Below are positions 54,365-62,937 of a stretch of 64,000 nucleotides of DNA, piece by piece. Source of the DNA: JACCXG01 sp963750935 (GTDB lineage Bacteria; Acidobacteriota; Vicinamibacteria; Vicinamibacterales; 2-12-FULL-66-21); assembly GCA_963750935.1 (NCBI GenBank), contig CAVVSR010000014.1, forward strand, positions 434,001 through 498,000, read 5' to 3'. Position numbers and translations under genes: made by a program. Every line of letters begins with the position of its first letter. Within the stretch, counting starts at the first letter, position 1. The notes below the pieces were generated by a model that did no database searches, was not told where the DNA came from, and saw only the letters and a program-made list of their open reading frames with translations.

Positions 54365-55282
54365 ATGCCGAAATCGTCGCTGTCCAGCGTCGCCCGAAGC
54401 TTCCTCGTCTCGGATGGCGAGCGGTTCCGTCTCAAGGAGGTCAAAACCGGGGACACCCGCGGCGTTTCTGCCGCCAAGGAGGAAGCGGACGGGCTGCTCC
54501 GCGAGCTCGTCACCCAGATCTCCCTCCAGCAGGAGACGCTCTACGCGCAGAACCAGTGGGGCGTCCTGCTGATCTTCCAGGCGATGGACGCCGCTGGCAA
54601 GGACAGCGCCATCAAGCGCGTCTTCTCCGGAGTGAATCCGCAGGGCGTCCAGGTCTACTCGTTCAAGGCTCCGTCCGCCGAGGAAATCGACCACGACTTC
54701 CTGTGGAGGACCTCGGTGCGCCTGCCCGAGCGCGGCCGGATCGGCGTGTTCAACCGGTCCTATTACGAGGAAGTCCTGGTCGTCCGGGTACACCCCGAGA
54801 TCCTCGCCTCCGCGGGCCTGCCGGAAGGCTGCCTGTCGAAGCGGATCTGGGAGGAGCGCTACGAGGACATCAACGCCTTCGAGCTGCACCTGGCGCGCAA
54901 CGGCTACCTAATCCGCAAGTTCTTCCTCCACGTGTCGAAGGAGGAGCAGGCACAGCGATTCCTGCAGCGGCTCGAGGAGCCGGACAAACGCTGGAAGTTC
55001 TCGCTGGGCGACATCCGCGAGCGCGAGCGCTGGGCGGAATACATGCGGGCGTACGAGGACACGATCCGGCGTACCAGCACGCCCCACGCGCCGTGGGTGG
55101 TGGTCCCTGCGGACAAGAAATGGTTTGCCAGGCTGGTCATCGCGCGCACGGTACTCGACGGGCTCGAAGGGCTGAAGCTGCAGCCGCCGAAGGTCACCGC
55201 GGGTCAGGAGCGGGAGCTCGCTGCGGTGCGTGCCGCGCTGAAGAAGTCGACGGACAAGCAGCCACCCAAGAAAGGCCGGTGA
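54365..55282 (+). CDS. ppk2: Polyphosphate kinase 2 family phosphotransferase
   Basis: The 305-residue protein has Walker A 'FQAMDAAGKDSAIKRVF', the lid/catalytic region 'RIGVFNRSYYEEVLVVRVHP' and 'RWKFSLGDIRERERWAEYM'. These are PPK2-type polyphosphate:nucleotide phosphotransferase features; the enzyme transfers phosphate between polyphosphate and (d)NMP or NDP. Subclass cannot be fixed from motifs alone. A Lys-rich tail ends the protein. Confidence 0.93.
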   Translation: MPKSSLSSVARSFLVSDGERFRLKEVKTGDTRGVSAAKEEADGLLRELVTQISLQQETLYAQNQWGVLLIFQAMDAAGKDSAIKRVFSGVNPQGVQVYSFKAPSAEEIDHDFLWRTSVRLPERGRIGVFNRSYYEEVLVVRVHPEILASAGLPEGCLSKRIWEERYEDINAFELHLARNGYLIRKFFLHVSKEEQAQRFLQRLEEPDKRWKFSLGDIRERERWAEYMRAYEDTIRRTSTPHAPWVVVPADKKWFARLVIARTVLDGLEGLKLQPPKVTAGQERELAAVRAALKKSTDKQPPKKGR

Positions 55283-55287
55283 TGTCG

Positions 55288-57165
55288 CTACGTCCGGGCC
55301 GCCAGTAACGCGTCCATTTCGTCCATCACCTGGTTCATCTTCTTCATCGTCAGCTCGAGCGGCTCGTCCGTGGTCATGTCCACGCCGGCGTCCTTCAGCA
55401 GGTCGATGGGGTACTTCGAACCGCCCGAGCCAAGGAACCTGAGCACCCGTGCGGTCGTGTCGGTGTCGCCGCTGAGGACCTTCTCCACCAGCGCCAGAGA
55501 AGCCGTGAACGACGTCGCGTACTGGAAGACGTAGTAGGTCCGGTAGAAGTGCGGAATGAACGACCATTCGTGGGCGATGTAGTCGTCCACGATGCAGACG
55601 CCGGCGTCGTGCCCGTAGTACTTCCTGGTGATCCCGGTATAGAGCGCGTCCAGTGACTCGCCCGTGATCGAGTGCCCCTGCTCCGCGCTCTCGTGCATGC
55701 GGAGCTCGAATTCCGCGAACTGGGTCTGCCGGAACACCGTGCTCTTGATGCCCTCGAGATAGTTGCCGAGCAGCGACAGCTTCGCGCCGTCGTCGGTGAT
55801 GTTCTTCAGCATGTGCTCGACGAGCAGCGCCTCGTTGAGTGTCGACGCGACTTCCGCGACGAAGATCGGGTACGACGCGGTCGGGAACGGCTGCCGCATG
55901 TTCGAGTAGTAGCTGTGCATCGTGTGGCCCAGCTCGTGTGCCAGCGTGCTGACATCGTTGTACTTCCCGTTGTAGTTCATCAGGATGTACGGGTGCACGT
56001 CGTAGGCGCCGCCGTTGGAGTAGGCGCCCGAGCGCTTGCCGTCGTTCGGCATCAGATCGATCCAGCGCTCGTTGAACGCGCGCCTCAGCACGGAGATGTA
56101 GTCCGGGCCCAGCGGCTCGAGCGCGGTCAGGACCAGCGCCTCGGCCTCGTCAGAGGTGTAGTCGAGATCCGCGGAGGCCACCAGCGGCGCGTAGAGATCG
56201 TAGTAGTGCAGCTGGTGGACGTTCATCATCCGCTGCCGCAGCGCGAGATAGCGGTGGAACGTCGGCAGGTGACGGTTCACGCCCTCGACGAGGCGCATGT
56301 AGACGGAGCTCGGGATGTTCGTGCTGTCGAGCGCCGCCTCGAGCGACGTCCGGTACTCCCGGGCGCGCGCGAAAAAGATATCCGCCTGGATCTGCGAGTT
56401 CAGAGTCGTTCCGAATGTGGCGCGGAAGGCGCCGAGGCTGCCGAAGAACGTCGACATGACGGCTTCCCGATCGGCGCGATTCTGCGAGCTGCGCAGCACG
56501 GTATACATCGCGCTGTCCAGCTTTGCCGTCTGCCCGTCGTGCAGCGTCACCGATGGATGCGGGAAGTCGGCGTCGAAGAACACCCCGTACGTGTTGGACG
56601 GGCCGTTGGTGACGGTCGCCACGCTCGCGAGGAGCTTCTCTTCGGCGTCCGAACGGGTGTGGGCGCGACGGCGCTGGATGTCGCCGAGGTAGAACGTGTA
56701 GCTGGCGAGCCGCGGCTCCTGCGCCACGAACGACTCGATGGTGGCCTGGTCGGTCTTCAGGATCTCCGGCTCGATGTAAGCGGCTTCGGCGCCGAGCTGC
56801 GAGGCGACCTGGATCATCTCCTGCTGCAGCCCCTGATACCGGCTGATCCGCGTGTCCTCGTCCGACAGCATGCTGGCGTAGACGTACGCGCGGCCCAGCT
56901 CCTTGTTCAACCGCGTCACCAGCTCGAGCGCGTCGGCGAGCGTCGATGCCGACTGCGCCAGCGTGCCGCGGAAGCGGCCGACCTCGGGAATCTCCGAGAC
57001 GATCTGTTCTTTCGCGATCCGCCACGCCTCTTCGGAGGCATAGAGATCGGCGAGATTCCATTTGTACTTGTCCGGGACTCTGGCGCGGTCCCGCTCCTGG
57101 GCTTCGGCGCCGGCGCTCATGGTCGAGGACGAGAGGGTCGCGCGGCGGGCAGTGATGTCGGTCAT
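55288..57165 (-). CDS. pepF: Oligoendopeptidase F (M3 family)
   Basis: About 625 residues from ATG 57165 (a longer frame to 57255 adds no conserved sequence). The zinc motif is 'LAHELGHTMHSYYS' (HExxH), with the third ligand Glu in 'EVASTLNEALLVEHML'. 'YKWNLADLYASEEAW' at the N-terminus is typical PepF. It cleaves short peptides in the cytoplasm; no signal peptide seen. It converges with ppk2, 5 bases away. Confidence 0.94.
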   Translation of the reverse strand: MTDITARRATLSSSTMSAGAEAQERDRARVPDKYKWNLADLYASEEAWRIAKEQIVSEIPEVGRFRGTLAQSASTLADALELVTRLNKELGRAYVYASMLSDEDTRISRYQGLQQEMIQVASQLGAEAAYIEPEILKTDQATIESFVAQEPRLASYTFYLGDIQRRRAHTRSDAEEKLLASVATVTNGPSNTYGVFFDADFPHPSVTLHDGQTAKLDSAMYTVLRSSQNRADREAVMSTFFGSLGAFRATFGTTLNSQIQADIFFARAREYRTSLEAALDSTNIPSSVYMRLVEGVNRHLPTFHRYLALRQRMMNVHQLHYYDLYAPLVASADLDYTSDEAEALVLTALEPLGPDYISVLRRAFNERWIDLMPNDGKRSGAYSNGGAYDVHPYILMNYNGKYNDVSTLAHELGHTMHSYYSNMRQPFPTASYPIFVAEVASTLNEALLVEHMLKNITDDGAKLSLLGNYLEGIKSTVFRQTQFAEFELRMHESAEQGHSITGESLDALYTGITRKYYGHDAGVCIVDDYIAHEWSFIPHFYRTYYVFQYATSFTASLALVEKVLSGDTDTTARVLRFLGSGGSKYPIDLLKDAGVDMTTDEPLELTMKKMNQVMDEMDALLAART

Positions 57166-57273
57166 CACTACTAGGATACCGGGAACTGGCAGGGAGGGCG
57201 CCTGGCGGCGGGAGGAGGGAGGCGCTGCTCCCGGACGACCGGCATCCGGGAGCAAACGCGGCGAACGGAACGC

Positions 57274-58176
57274 TCAGCGATCGAAGAGTCCGGCCGGCCC
57301 CATGCTTTCGATCTTCTTCACGATGAGATCGCGGCGCGCCAGGATGCTCTTGATGTGACCGTCGTCGAGGTAGTCGCCGAGCTCCTTCTTCAGCGTCGCG
57401 CGATCCAGCAGCTTGAGCTTCTCGAACACCACGCGATCGCAGCGCGTGACCGATGCCGGGTTCTTGAGCGTCGTGTGCTTCCGGAAGGCACGCGTGTGAT
57501 CGATCGCCCAGAGCCGCCAGTGCGTGGTGTAGAGGATGTTGCCGAGGTTGCGGTCGGTGTTGGCGATCAGCTCGTCGAACAGCTTCATCATCGTGAACTG
57601 ACGCGACCACATCGGCTTATCCGGTGGCTCGATACTCTTCTTGGTGCGATCCCCTTCGTCCATCAGGTAGTCGTCGACCCACCAGGTGATCGCGGCGCGA
57701 TTCGAGCGATAGTGACCCGGGACGCTCACCGGGACCATGTTCAGGCCGATCAGGCGATCGAGCCTGTATCCGGCGACGTTGTAGGTCCAGCTGTCGCGGA
57801 AGTCGAGCTCGACTCCCAGCGTCGAACGGAACTCCCGCTTGTACTCGTCGATGGTCTGGATGTGCGCGTCGTGGGTGATTGTGCCGTCCGACATCGTGGC
57901 CTGGGTGGAGTCGGTCACACCCTTCTTGGTTCCCTTGGTCTTGAGGATCTTCCCCTGCTTGAGGAACCGCTCCATTTCCGCGTCGCTCGGGAGCGGCGTG
58001 GGAGCCGCAGCTGGCACCGCAGCTGGCACCGGCGCGGGCGCCGCCGCCGAGGCCGGGGCGGGAGATGCGGCACGTTCCTGGGATGCTGCGTCAAGACCAG
58101 CGAGGGGCACGGCGAGGACGAGGGCAATCGAGAGCGCGGAAACCATCACACGAGCGCGTTCGCGCATTTCAGCCAT
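57274..58176 (-). CDS. Exported PI3/4-kinase-like (or HipA-like) kinase-fold protein
   Basis: About 300 residues from ATG 58176. A signal peptide ('VMVSALSIALVLAVPLAG') is followed by an Ala/Pro linker, so the mature part should be outside the cytoplasm. The core has 'YRLDRLIGLNMVPVSVP', then 'MKLFDELIANTDRNLGNIL' (catalytic loop with D and N) and 'WRLWAIDHTRAF' (metal-binding DH). That order is the one seen in bacterial PI3/4-kinase-like and HipA-like proteins. The glycine-rich ATP loop is not obvious, so activity is uncertain. Upstream, 58177-58526 holds no clear gene. Confidence 0.7.
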   Translation of the reverse strand: MAEMRERARVMVSALSIALVLAVPLAGLDAASQERAASPAPASAAAPAPVPAAVPAAAPTPLPSDAEMERFLKQGKILKTKGTKKGVTDSTQATMSDGTITHDAHIQTIDEYKREFRSTLGVELDFRDSWTYNVAGYRLDRLIGLNMVPVSVPGHYRSNRAAITWWVDDYLMDEGDRTKKSIEPPDKPMWSRQFTMMKLFDELIANTDRNLGNILYTTHWRLWAIDHTRAFRKHTTLKNPASVTRCDRVVFEKLKLLDRATLKKELGDYLDDGHIKSILARRDLIVKKIESMGPAGLFDR

Positions 58177-58526
58177 TTGCAAGCCTCCGGACCGGCCCGA
58201 TTCTTGCCCGTCAGCCGTCGGAACGCAAGCTCGAAAACGGCTGCACCGGGCAACGAGTTGCTCCTTTATACGAGCGAACGACCCGCGCGGGATCATGGCT
58301 CGCAAACGATGGTTCGCCTCGGTCTAAGGACGTTTCGGCCGTGTTTCGACCATGTCCGGCTGCTCCCGGATGCCTTCCTAGGGGCCGTGCCGCCGCCGAA
58401 ATCGAGCAAGACTTACGTGGATACCGACATTTTGCGACAGCGAAGCCGCACAGCGTCTGGAAAGGCCTGAAAACCGACGATTCCGGCGATCGTGGATGAG
58501 GTGTGCTTCTTGCAGAGTCCGGCGCC

Positions 58527-58901
58527 ATGCCGCGATGCATCATCGTCGATGACCACGGCGACACCCGGGCGGGTTACGCGGAATTCCTCACAGCTTTCGG
58601 TTTCGACGTCAGGACCGCCGCCGACGGCGACGAATTTCGCACGGTCCTGAAAGAGTGGCCGGCTGACGCGATCGTGCTCGACTTACAGCTTCCACGTACC
58701 GACGGCTGGCAGTTGACGCGGGAAATCAAGGCCGATCCCGCGACCCGTCATATCGCGGTGGTCGTCGTGTCCGCCTGTGTGATGCCTGCGGAGCGCGCCG
58801 CCGCGGCGGCTGCCGGCTGCGACGTCTTCATCGGCAAGCCGTGCGACCCCATCCAGATCATCGACGAGTTGAACCGTCGCCTGCGCGCCCCCGCCGACTG
58901 A
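58527..58901 (+). CDS. Stand-alone response-regulator receiver domain protein
   Basis: About 124 residues from ATG 58527. It has 'CIIVDDHGDTRAGYAEFL' (acidic pair), the phospho-acceptor in 'AIVLDLQLPRTDGWQL', 'VVVSACVMP' and Lys in 'FIGKPCDP'. No output domain follows, so it would work as a CheY/Spo0F-like relay. No cognate kinase adjoins it. Confidence 0.9.
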   Translation: MPRCIIVDDHGDTRAGYAEFLTAFGFDVRTAADGDEFRTVLKEWPADAIVLDLQLPRTDGWQLTREIKADPATRHIAVVVVSACVMPAERAAAAAAGCDVFIGKPCDPIQIIDELNRRLRAPAD

Positions 58902-58908
58902 ACGCGCG

Positions 58909-59466
58909 TCACCGCGCCAGCGGCTGGTCCACCCTCGCGCGCACTTCCCGAACGATCAGATCGATCAACTGTCCCGCGCTGAGCGCGTTGAGCGAAGGCG
59001 ACGAGAGATCGCTGAGCTCGTGTGCGCGGACGATGTTCACCAGGTGCCAGACGGACATCGCGGCGAGCTGACGTCGAAGCAGCGCCTCGCCCTTCCGGTA
59101 CACCGAGAACGGGTTGAGGATGCTTTCGGTAGGCGGCGGGTCGTCCGCGACATCGGGCGCTGGTCCGTCGAAGTGCGGCGGCGCGGGAATCTTCGCGGTC
59201 GGCCGCACCAGCGGATGCAGGGCGCGCTCGAGTGCGCCCTCGAGATACACCGCCGTCAGTCCGGTGGCCCAGTAGACCGTGTCGGTCCTGTTCGGTTGCG
59301 TCGTCTCCCGGCCTGAACGGAACGCTTCCTGTGTCGCAGGATTGACGAACTCCAGCCATCCCTGCCAAAGGCCGGTCTCGGCTTCGGCGCCGCAGGCCCG
59401 CGCAACGTACAGCTTGCTGTCGGTGCCCCGCACCGGATCCGTGAATTCCACCAGCACCTCGGCCAT
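58909..59466 (-). CDS. Uncharacterised protein
   Basis: The 185-residue protein starts 'MAEVLVEFTDPVRGTDSKL' and has 'GLWQGWLEFVNPATQEAFRS', 'YWATGLTAVYLEGALERAL' and, after a Pro-rich linker, 'NPFSVYRKGEALLRRQLAAM' with a helical tail. I do not recognise a family with a known activity. No signal peptide or transmembrane helix. Codon use matches its neighbours. Confidence 0.72.
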   Translation of the reverse strand: MAEVLVEFTDPVRGTDSKLYVARACGAEAETGLWQGWLEFVNPATQEAFRSGRETTQPNRTDTVYWATGLTAVYLEGALERALHPLVRPTAKIPAPPHFDGPAPDVADDPPPTESILNPFSVYRKGEALLRRQLAAMSVWHLVNIVRAHELSDLSSPSLNALSAGQLIDLIVREVRARVDQPLAR

Positions 59467-59570
59467 CGCAACCTCCGGCCGGCTTAGCTTGCAAGATCGT
59501 TTCCGCCCCGGCTGTCGACATCGACGAGGGGTTTGGACTCCCGGCGGCCGGATGCGCGATCATCAAGGGC

Positions 59571-60461
59571 ATGGCGACACGCGGCAACGATTCCCGGAGG
59601 GAGCGCGGATCCGTTCGTCTTCTCACGGTCGACCTCGACCGCAGCGTCGTCTTCTATACCGACGTGCTGGGGTTTGGCGTCATCCATCGTGAGAAGACGC
59701 TTGCTCTGCTGGGGGGCGCTGGTTTCGACATCCATGTCGTCCTGTCGACGGATGGTGTCGGCACGGCATCCACCGAGCCGTGCCACCTCTCGGTCCGGTT
59801 CGACAGTCGCGAGGGGCTGGCTGGCGCGTTGGGCGCGCTGGCCGACGCCCGCGTCGCCATCGAACGCGCCGAGGACACCGGCTTTCGCGACGCGATCTAC
59901 GTGCGCGATCCCGATGGCCATCTGATCGAGCTCTATCGCGACCGGCCCCGGGACGAGTGGCGGCTGGCGGAGGATGGCGCGTTCGCGTCACCGCGGGGGC
60001 TCGACCTCGACGAATTGCGCGCGCTGGCTCGCACCGGCGCGCAGCCGCCTGTCACGGCGGCGGCGCTCTCGGAGCCGACGCGCTCGCGGCTCGCCGACGT
60101 CCGCATCCGGCTCCTGAACCTTCACAAGGTCCTGCTGGACGACGCGAAGACGACTTACGAACTGGATCGGGGTCGCATCGGGTCCAACGCGAGCCTGCTG
60201 CAACTCGTGATCAACGATCCCTGGTTCGCCTGGCTGCACCCGCTGTCGGAGCTGGTCGTGCGCATCGACGAAACCCTGCAACCGGACGCGCCGGCGACCG
60301 AATCCGACGGCGTCATGATGCTGGAACAGGTGGAGCGCCTGCTGTCCCCGGCTGCGGCGACGGAGGAATTCGCGCAGCGCTATTTCGAGGCGCTCCAGCG
60401 CCAGCCGGCGGTCATCGTCGCGCACGCGGAGGTGCGGCGGATCCTGAAGCAGGCAAGGTAA
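59571..60461 (+). CDS. VOC (glyoxalase-fold) domain fused to an uncharacterised helical domain
   Basis: The 296-residue protein has an N-terminal VOC domain (residues ~15-125: 'DLDRSVVFYTDVLGFGVIH', 'PCHLSVRFDSREGLAGAL', 'DAIYVRDPDGHLIELYRD', with His and Glu metal candidates). After a linker, residues ~165-295 form a helical domain ('LLNLHKVLLDDAKTTYEL', 'LLQLVINDPWFAWLHPLSEL') that I recall as a separate small protein in other bacteria. The fusion is in one clean frame. Function of the second domain unknown. Confidence 0.82.
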   Translation: MATRGNDSRRERGSVRLLTVDLDRSVVFYTDVLGFGVIHREKTLALLGGAGFDIHVVLSTDGVGTASTEPCHLSVRFDSREGLAGALGALADARVAIERAEDTGFRDAIYVRDPDGHLIELYRDRPRDEWRLAEDGAFASPRGLDLDELRALARTGAQPPVTAAALSEPTRSRLADVRIRLLNLHKVLLDDAKTTYELDRGRIGSNASLLQLVINDPWFAWLHPLSELVVRIDETLQPDAPATESDGVMMLEQVERLLSPAAATEEFAQRYFEALQRQPAVIVAHAEVRRILKQAR

Positions 60462-60481
60462 GGCTGTTATGATCGACGGTC

Positions 60482-61966
60482 TTGGATCCCACCTCTACCG
60501 CTTCCGCGACTGCTGAAGCTCCACCAGGATCGCCCGGCGTGACGCCGGAGCCGGCGGCCGCAGCGGTGGCGCCGGGACCGGCCGGGCGTGCCCGGCACTT
60601 CGATCGGTCGATCGTCGAAGGGCCGATCGCGCCGGCGGTCTGGAAGATCGCGTGGCCCACCGTTCTTCAGAACGCGATCGGCGGGCTGCAGGGGATCATC
60701 GATCACGCGATGGTCGGCCACTTCGTCGGCTACACGGCAAACGCCGCGATCGGCGTGAGCTGGCAGATCTTCCTCGTCGTCATCGTCTTCATCAGCTCGA
60801 TCTTCACCGGCATGGGCGTGCTGGTCGCGCGCGCCGCGGGTGCGAACGATCACGACCGCGTCGACCGCGTCGTCTATCAGGCGTTTCTCGTCGCCGTCCT
60901 GCTCGCCGTGGGGGTGCTGGCGCCGACCGGGTACATCTTCGCGCCGTATCTGCTGACGCTCGTCAACGCCAGCCCCGAGGTGATGGCGCACGCGCTGCCG
61001 TTCCTGCAGACGATGTTCCTCTACAGCATCGGCATGCTGCTGTTCTTCATGCTCGGCGGCGCCCTGAGGGCGGCCGGCGACGCACGCACGCCGCTGCGGC
61101 TCGGCGTGGTCATGACGCTGCTGAACGTGATCCTCAACGTCGTGCTGATTTCCGGCGCGGGTCCGATTCCCGCCATGGGCACGCGCGGGGCGGCGCTGGG
61201 CACGGTGATCGCGAGCTGCACGGTGTCGGCGGCGGCGCTCTGGATGATTCTCACCGGCCGCCTGGTCGTGCACTTCAAGCGCGGCATGTCGTGGAAGCCG
61301 GACCTGGCGATCATCCAGCAGCTGTTCCGGTTCGGCCTGCCGGCGGGGATCCAGGGCGTCGCGATGAACGTGGCGGGCGTGCTCCTGCTGCGGTTCATCG
61401 GTTCGCTCGAGCACAGCGCCGAGGCGCAGGCGGCGTACGCCGTCGCCTACGCGGAGTTGTTCTCCCTGATCACGTGGACCTCGGTCGGGCTGATGGGGGC
61501 GGCGGCCGCGGTGGCCGGGCAGAATCTCGGCGCCGGCAAACCCGATCGCAGTGCGCGAGCCGTCCATCTCGCCGCCCGTATCGGCCTGATGGTGGCCGCC
61601 TCGATGGCGGCGCTGTTCCTGGCGATCCCGCACTGGCTGCTGGCGATCTTCGGCATCGACGATCCCACCGTGGTGGCGCTGGGCACGCAGCTGCTTCGCT
61701 ACCTGAGCGTGTCGGGGTTCTTCATCACGGTCGCGCTGACGTTCACCGGCGGGCTGCAAGGCACGGGCGACACTCGCGGGCCGCTCTACATCACCCTGGT
61801 CTCGCAGGTCGTGCTGCCGATGGGCATCTGTTTCATCCTGCAGGCCATGAACCAGTTGACCGCGGCCGGGGTGTGGACCGCCATCGTCATCGGCCATGCC
61901 ACGCGGTGCACACTTTCAGTGTGGCGCTTCGAACAGGGCAAGTGGAGGACGATTCGGGTCGAGTGA
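60482..61966 (+). CDS. MATE-family efflux transporter
   Basis: About 494 residues from TTG 60482. An Ala/Pro-rich leader precedes twelve helices. 'AWPTVLQNAIGGLQGIIDHAM' and 'YTANAAIGVSWQIFLVV' are MATE repeat-1 landmarks, and 'FGLPAGIQGVAMNVAGVLLL' starts repeat 2. It exports drugs or metabolites in exchange for Na+ or H+. The true start may be further in. Confidence 0.9.
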   Translation: MDPTSTASATAEAPPGSPGVTPEPAAAAVAPGPAGRARHFDRSIVEGPIAPAVWKIAWPTVLQNAIGGLQGIIDHAMVGHFVGYTANAAIGVSWQIFLVVIVFISSIFTGMGVLVARAAGANDHDRVDRVVYQAFLVAVLLAVGVLAPTGYIFAPYLLTLVNASPEVMAHALPFLQTMFLYSIGMLLFFMLGGALRAAGDARTPLRLGVVMTLLNVILNVVLISGAGPIPAMGTRGAALGTVIASCTVSAAALWMILTGRLVVHFKRGMSWKPDLAIIQQLFRFGLPAGIQGVAMNVAGVLLLRFIGSLEHSAEAQAAYAVAYAELFSLITWTSVGLMGAAAAVAGQNLGAGKPDRSARAVHLAARIGLMVAASMAALFLAIPHWLLAIFGIDDPTVVALGTQLLRYLSVSGFFITVALTFTGGLQGTGDTRGPLYITLVSQVVLPMGICFILQAMNQLTAAGVWTAIVIGHATRCTLSVWRFEQGKWRTIRVE

Positions 61967-62036
61967 AGTGGGTCACACGGGGCGATGTGTTCGGCTGGCG
62001 GCCGACTTGCACATCATCTGAGCGGAGGGTAAGCCG

Positions 62037-62885
62037 ATGAGGTGGACGCCAGGGGACCGTAGCAACATCGAGGATATGCGTGGCCGCTCCGGCGGCATGG
62101 CGCTCGGGGCCGGCGGCCTCGGAATTGGCGGCGTCCTGCTCCTGCTAGTGCTGAGCTGGGCGACCGGAATCGACCTGACCTCGATCGCTGGCGGCGGCGG
62201 TGCCGCGCCACCACCAGAGACGGTCGGGACCTCAGGATCGGTCACCGCTTCCCCTGAAGAAGAACGGATGGTCGACATGGTCGACGCGGTGATGGACGAC
62301 GGGCAGGCGACGTGGGCGAGGCTGCTTGGCGGACGGTATCAGGAGACGCGCGCGGTGCTGTTCCGGGACGCGATCAACTCCGCCTGTGGGTTCGCGCAGT
62401 CTGCGACCGGCCCGTTCTACTGCCCGGCCGATCGCAAGGTTTACCTCGACCTCGGCTTCTTCAACGAGCTGCACCGCAAGCTCGGCGCGCCGGGCGACTT
62501 CGCCCAGGCCTACGTCCTGGCCCACGAGCTCGGCCACCACGTCCAGACGATCACCGGCATCGAAGGACAGGTCCGTGAGCGTCAGGCGACCAGTCCGGCC
62601 TCGCGAAATGCGCTGTCGGTCCGGATGGAACTGCAGGCCGACTGCTACGCTGGCGTCTGGGGCCATCACGCCAACAAGGGCGACGGCCGCGTGCAGCTCG
62701 ACGAAGGCGACATTGGAGAAGGGTTGAACGCCGCCGCGGCGATCGGCGACGACCGCCTCCAGCGGATGAGCGGTGGCCGTGTGGCTCCCGACCGCTTCAC
62801 GCACGGATCCTCCGAGCAGCGCGTCGAGTGGTTCAAGCGCGGTCTCCAGAGCGGCGATCCGAACGTCTGTAACACTTTCCAGTAG
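62037..62885 (+). CDS. YpfJ-like zinc metallopeptidase (neutral zinc metallopeptidase family)
   Basis: The 282-residue protein begins 'MRWTPGDRSNIEDMRG', has a transmembrane helix ('GLGIGGVLLLLVLSWATG') and the catalytic 'YVLAHELGHHVQTITG' with a downstream Glu in 'MELQADCYAG'. Cys pairs ('SACGFA', 'FYCPADRK') are conserved in the family. The peptidase faces the periplasm. Physiological substrate unknown. Confidence 0.92.
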   Translation: MRWTPGDRSNIEDMRGRSGGMALGAGGLGIGGVLLLLVLSWATGIDLTSIAGGGGAAPPPETVGTSGSVTASPEEERMVDMVDAVMDDGQATWARLLGGRYQETRAVLFRDAINSACGFAQSATGPFYCPADRKVYLDLGFFNELHRKLGAPGDFAQAYVLAHELGHHVQTITGIEGQVRERQATSPASRNALSVRMELQADCYAGVWGHHANKGDGRVQLDEGDIGEGLNAAAAIGDDRLQRMSGGRVAPDRFTHGSSEQRVEWFKRGLQSGDPNVCNTFQ

Positions 62886-62890
62886 GCATC

Positions 62891-62913
62891 AGGGGTTCAA
62901 CCCGTGAACCCCT
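62891..62913 (+). terminator. Hairpin after the metallopeptidase gene
   Basis: AGGGGTTCA and TGAACCCCT form a perfect 9-bp stem with a 5-base loop, 5 bases after the stop. No T run follows. Confidence 0.55.
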
Positions 62914-62937
62914 GAACCAACAGTACAATCGCCCACC

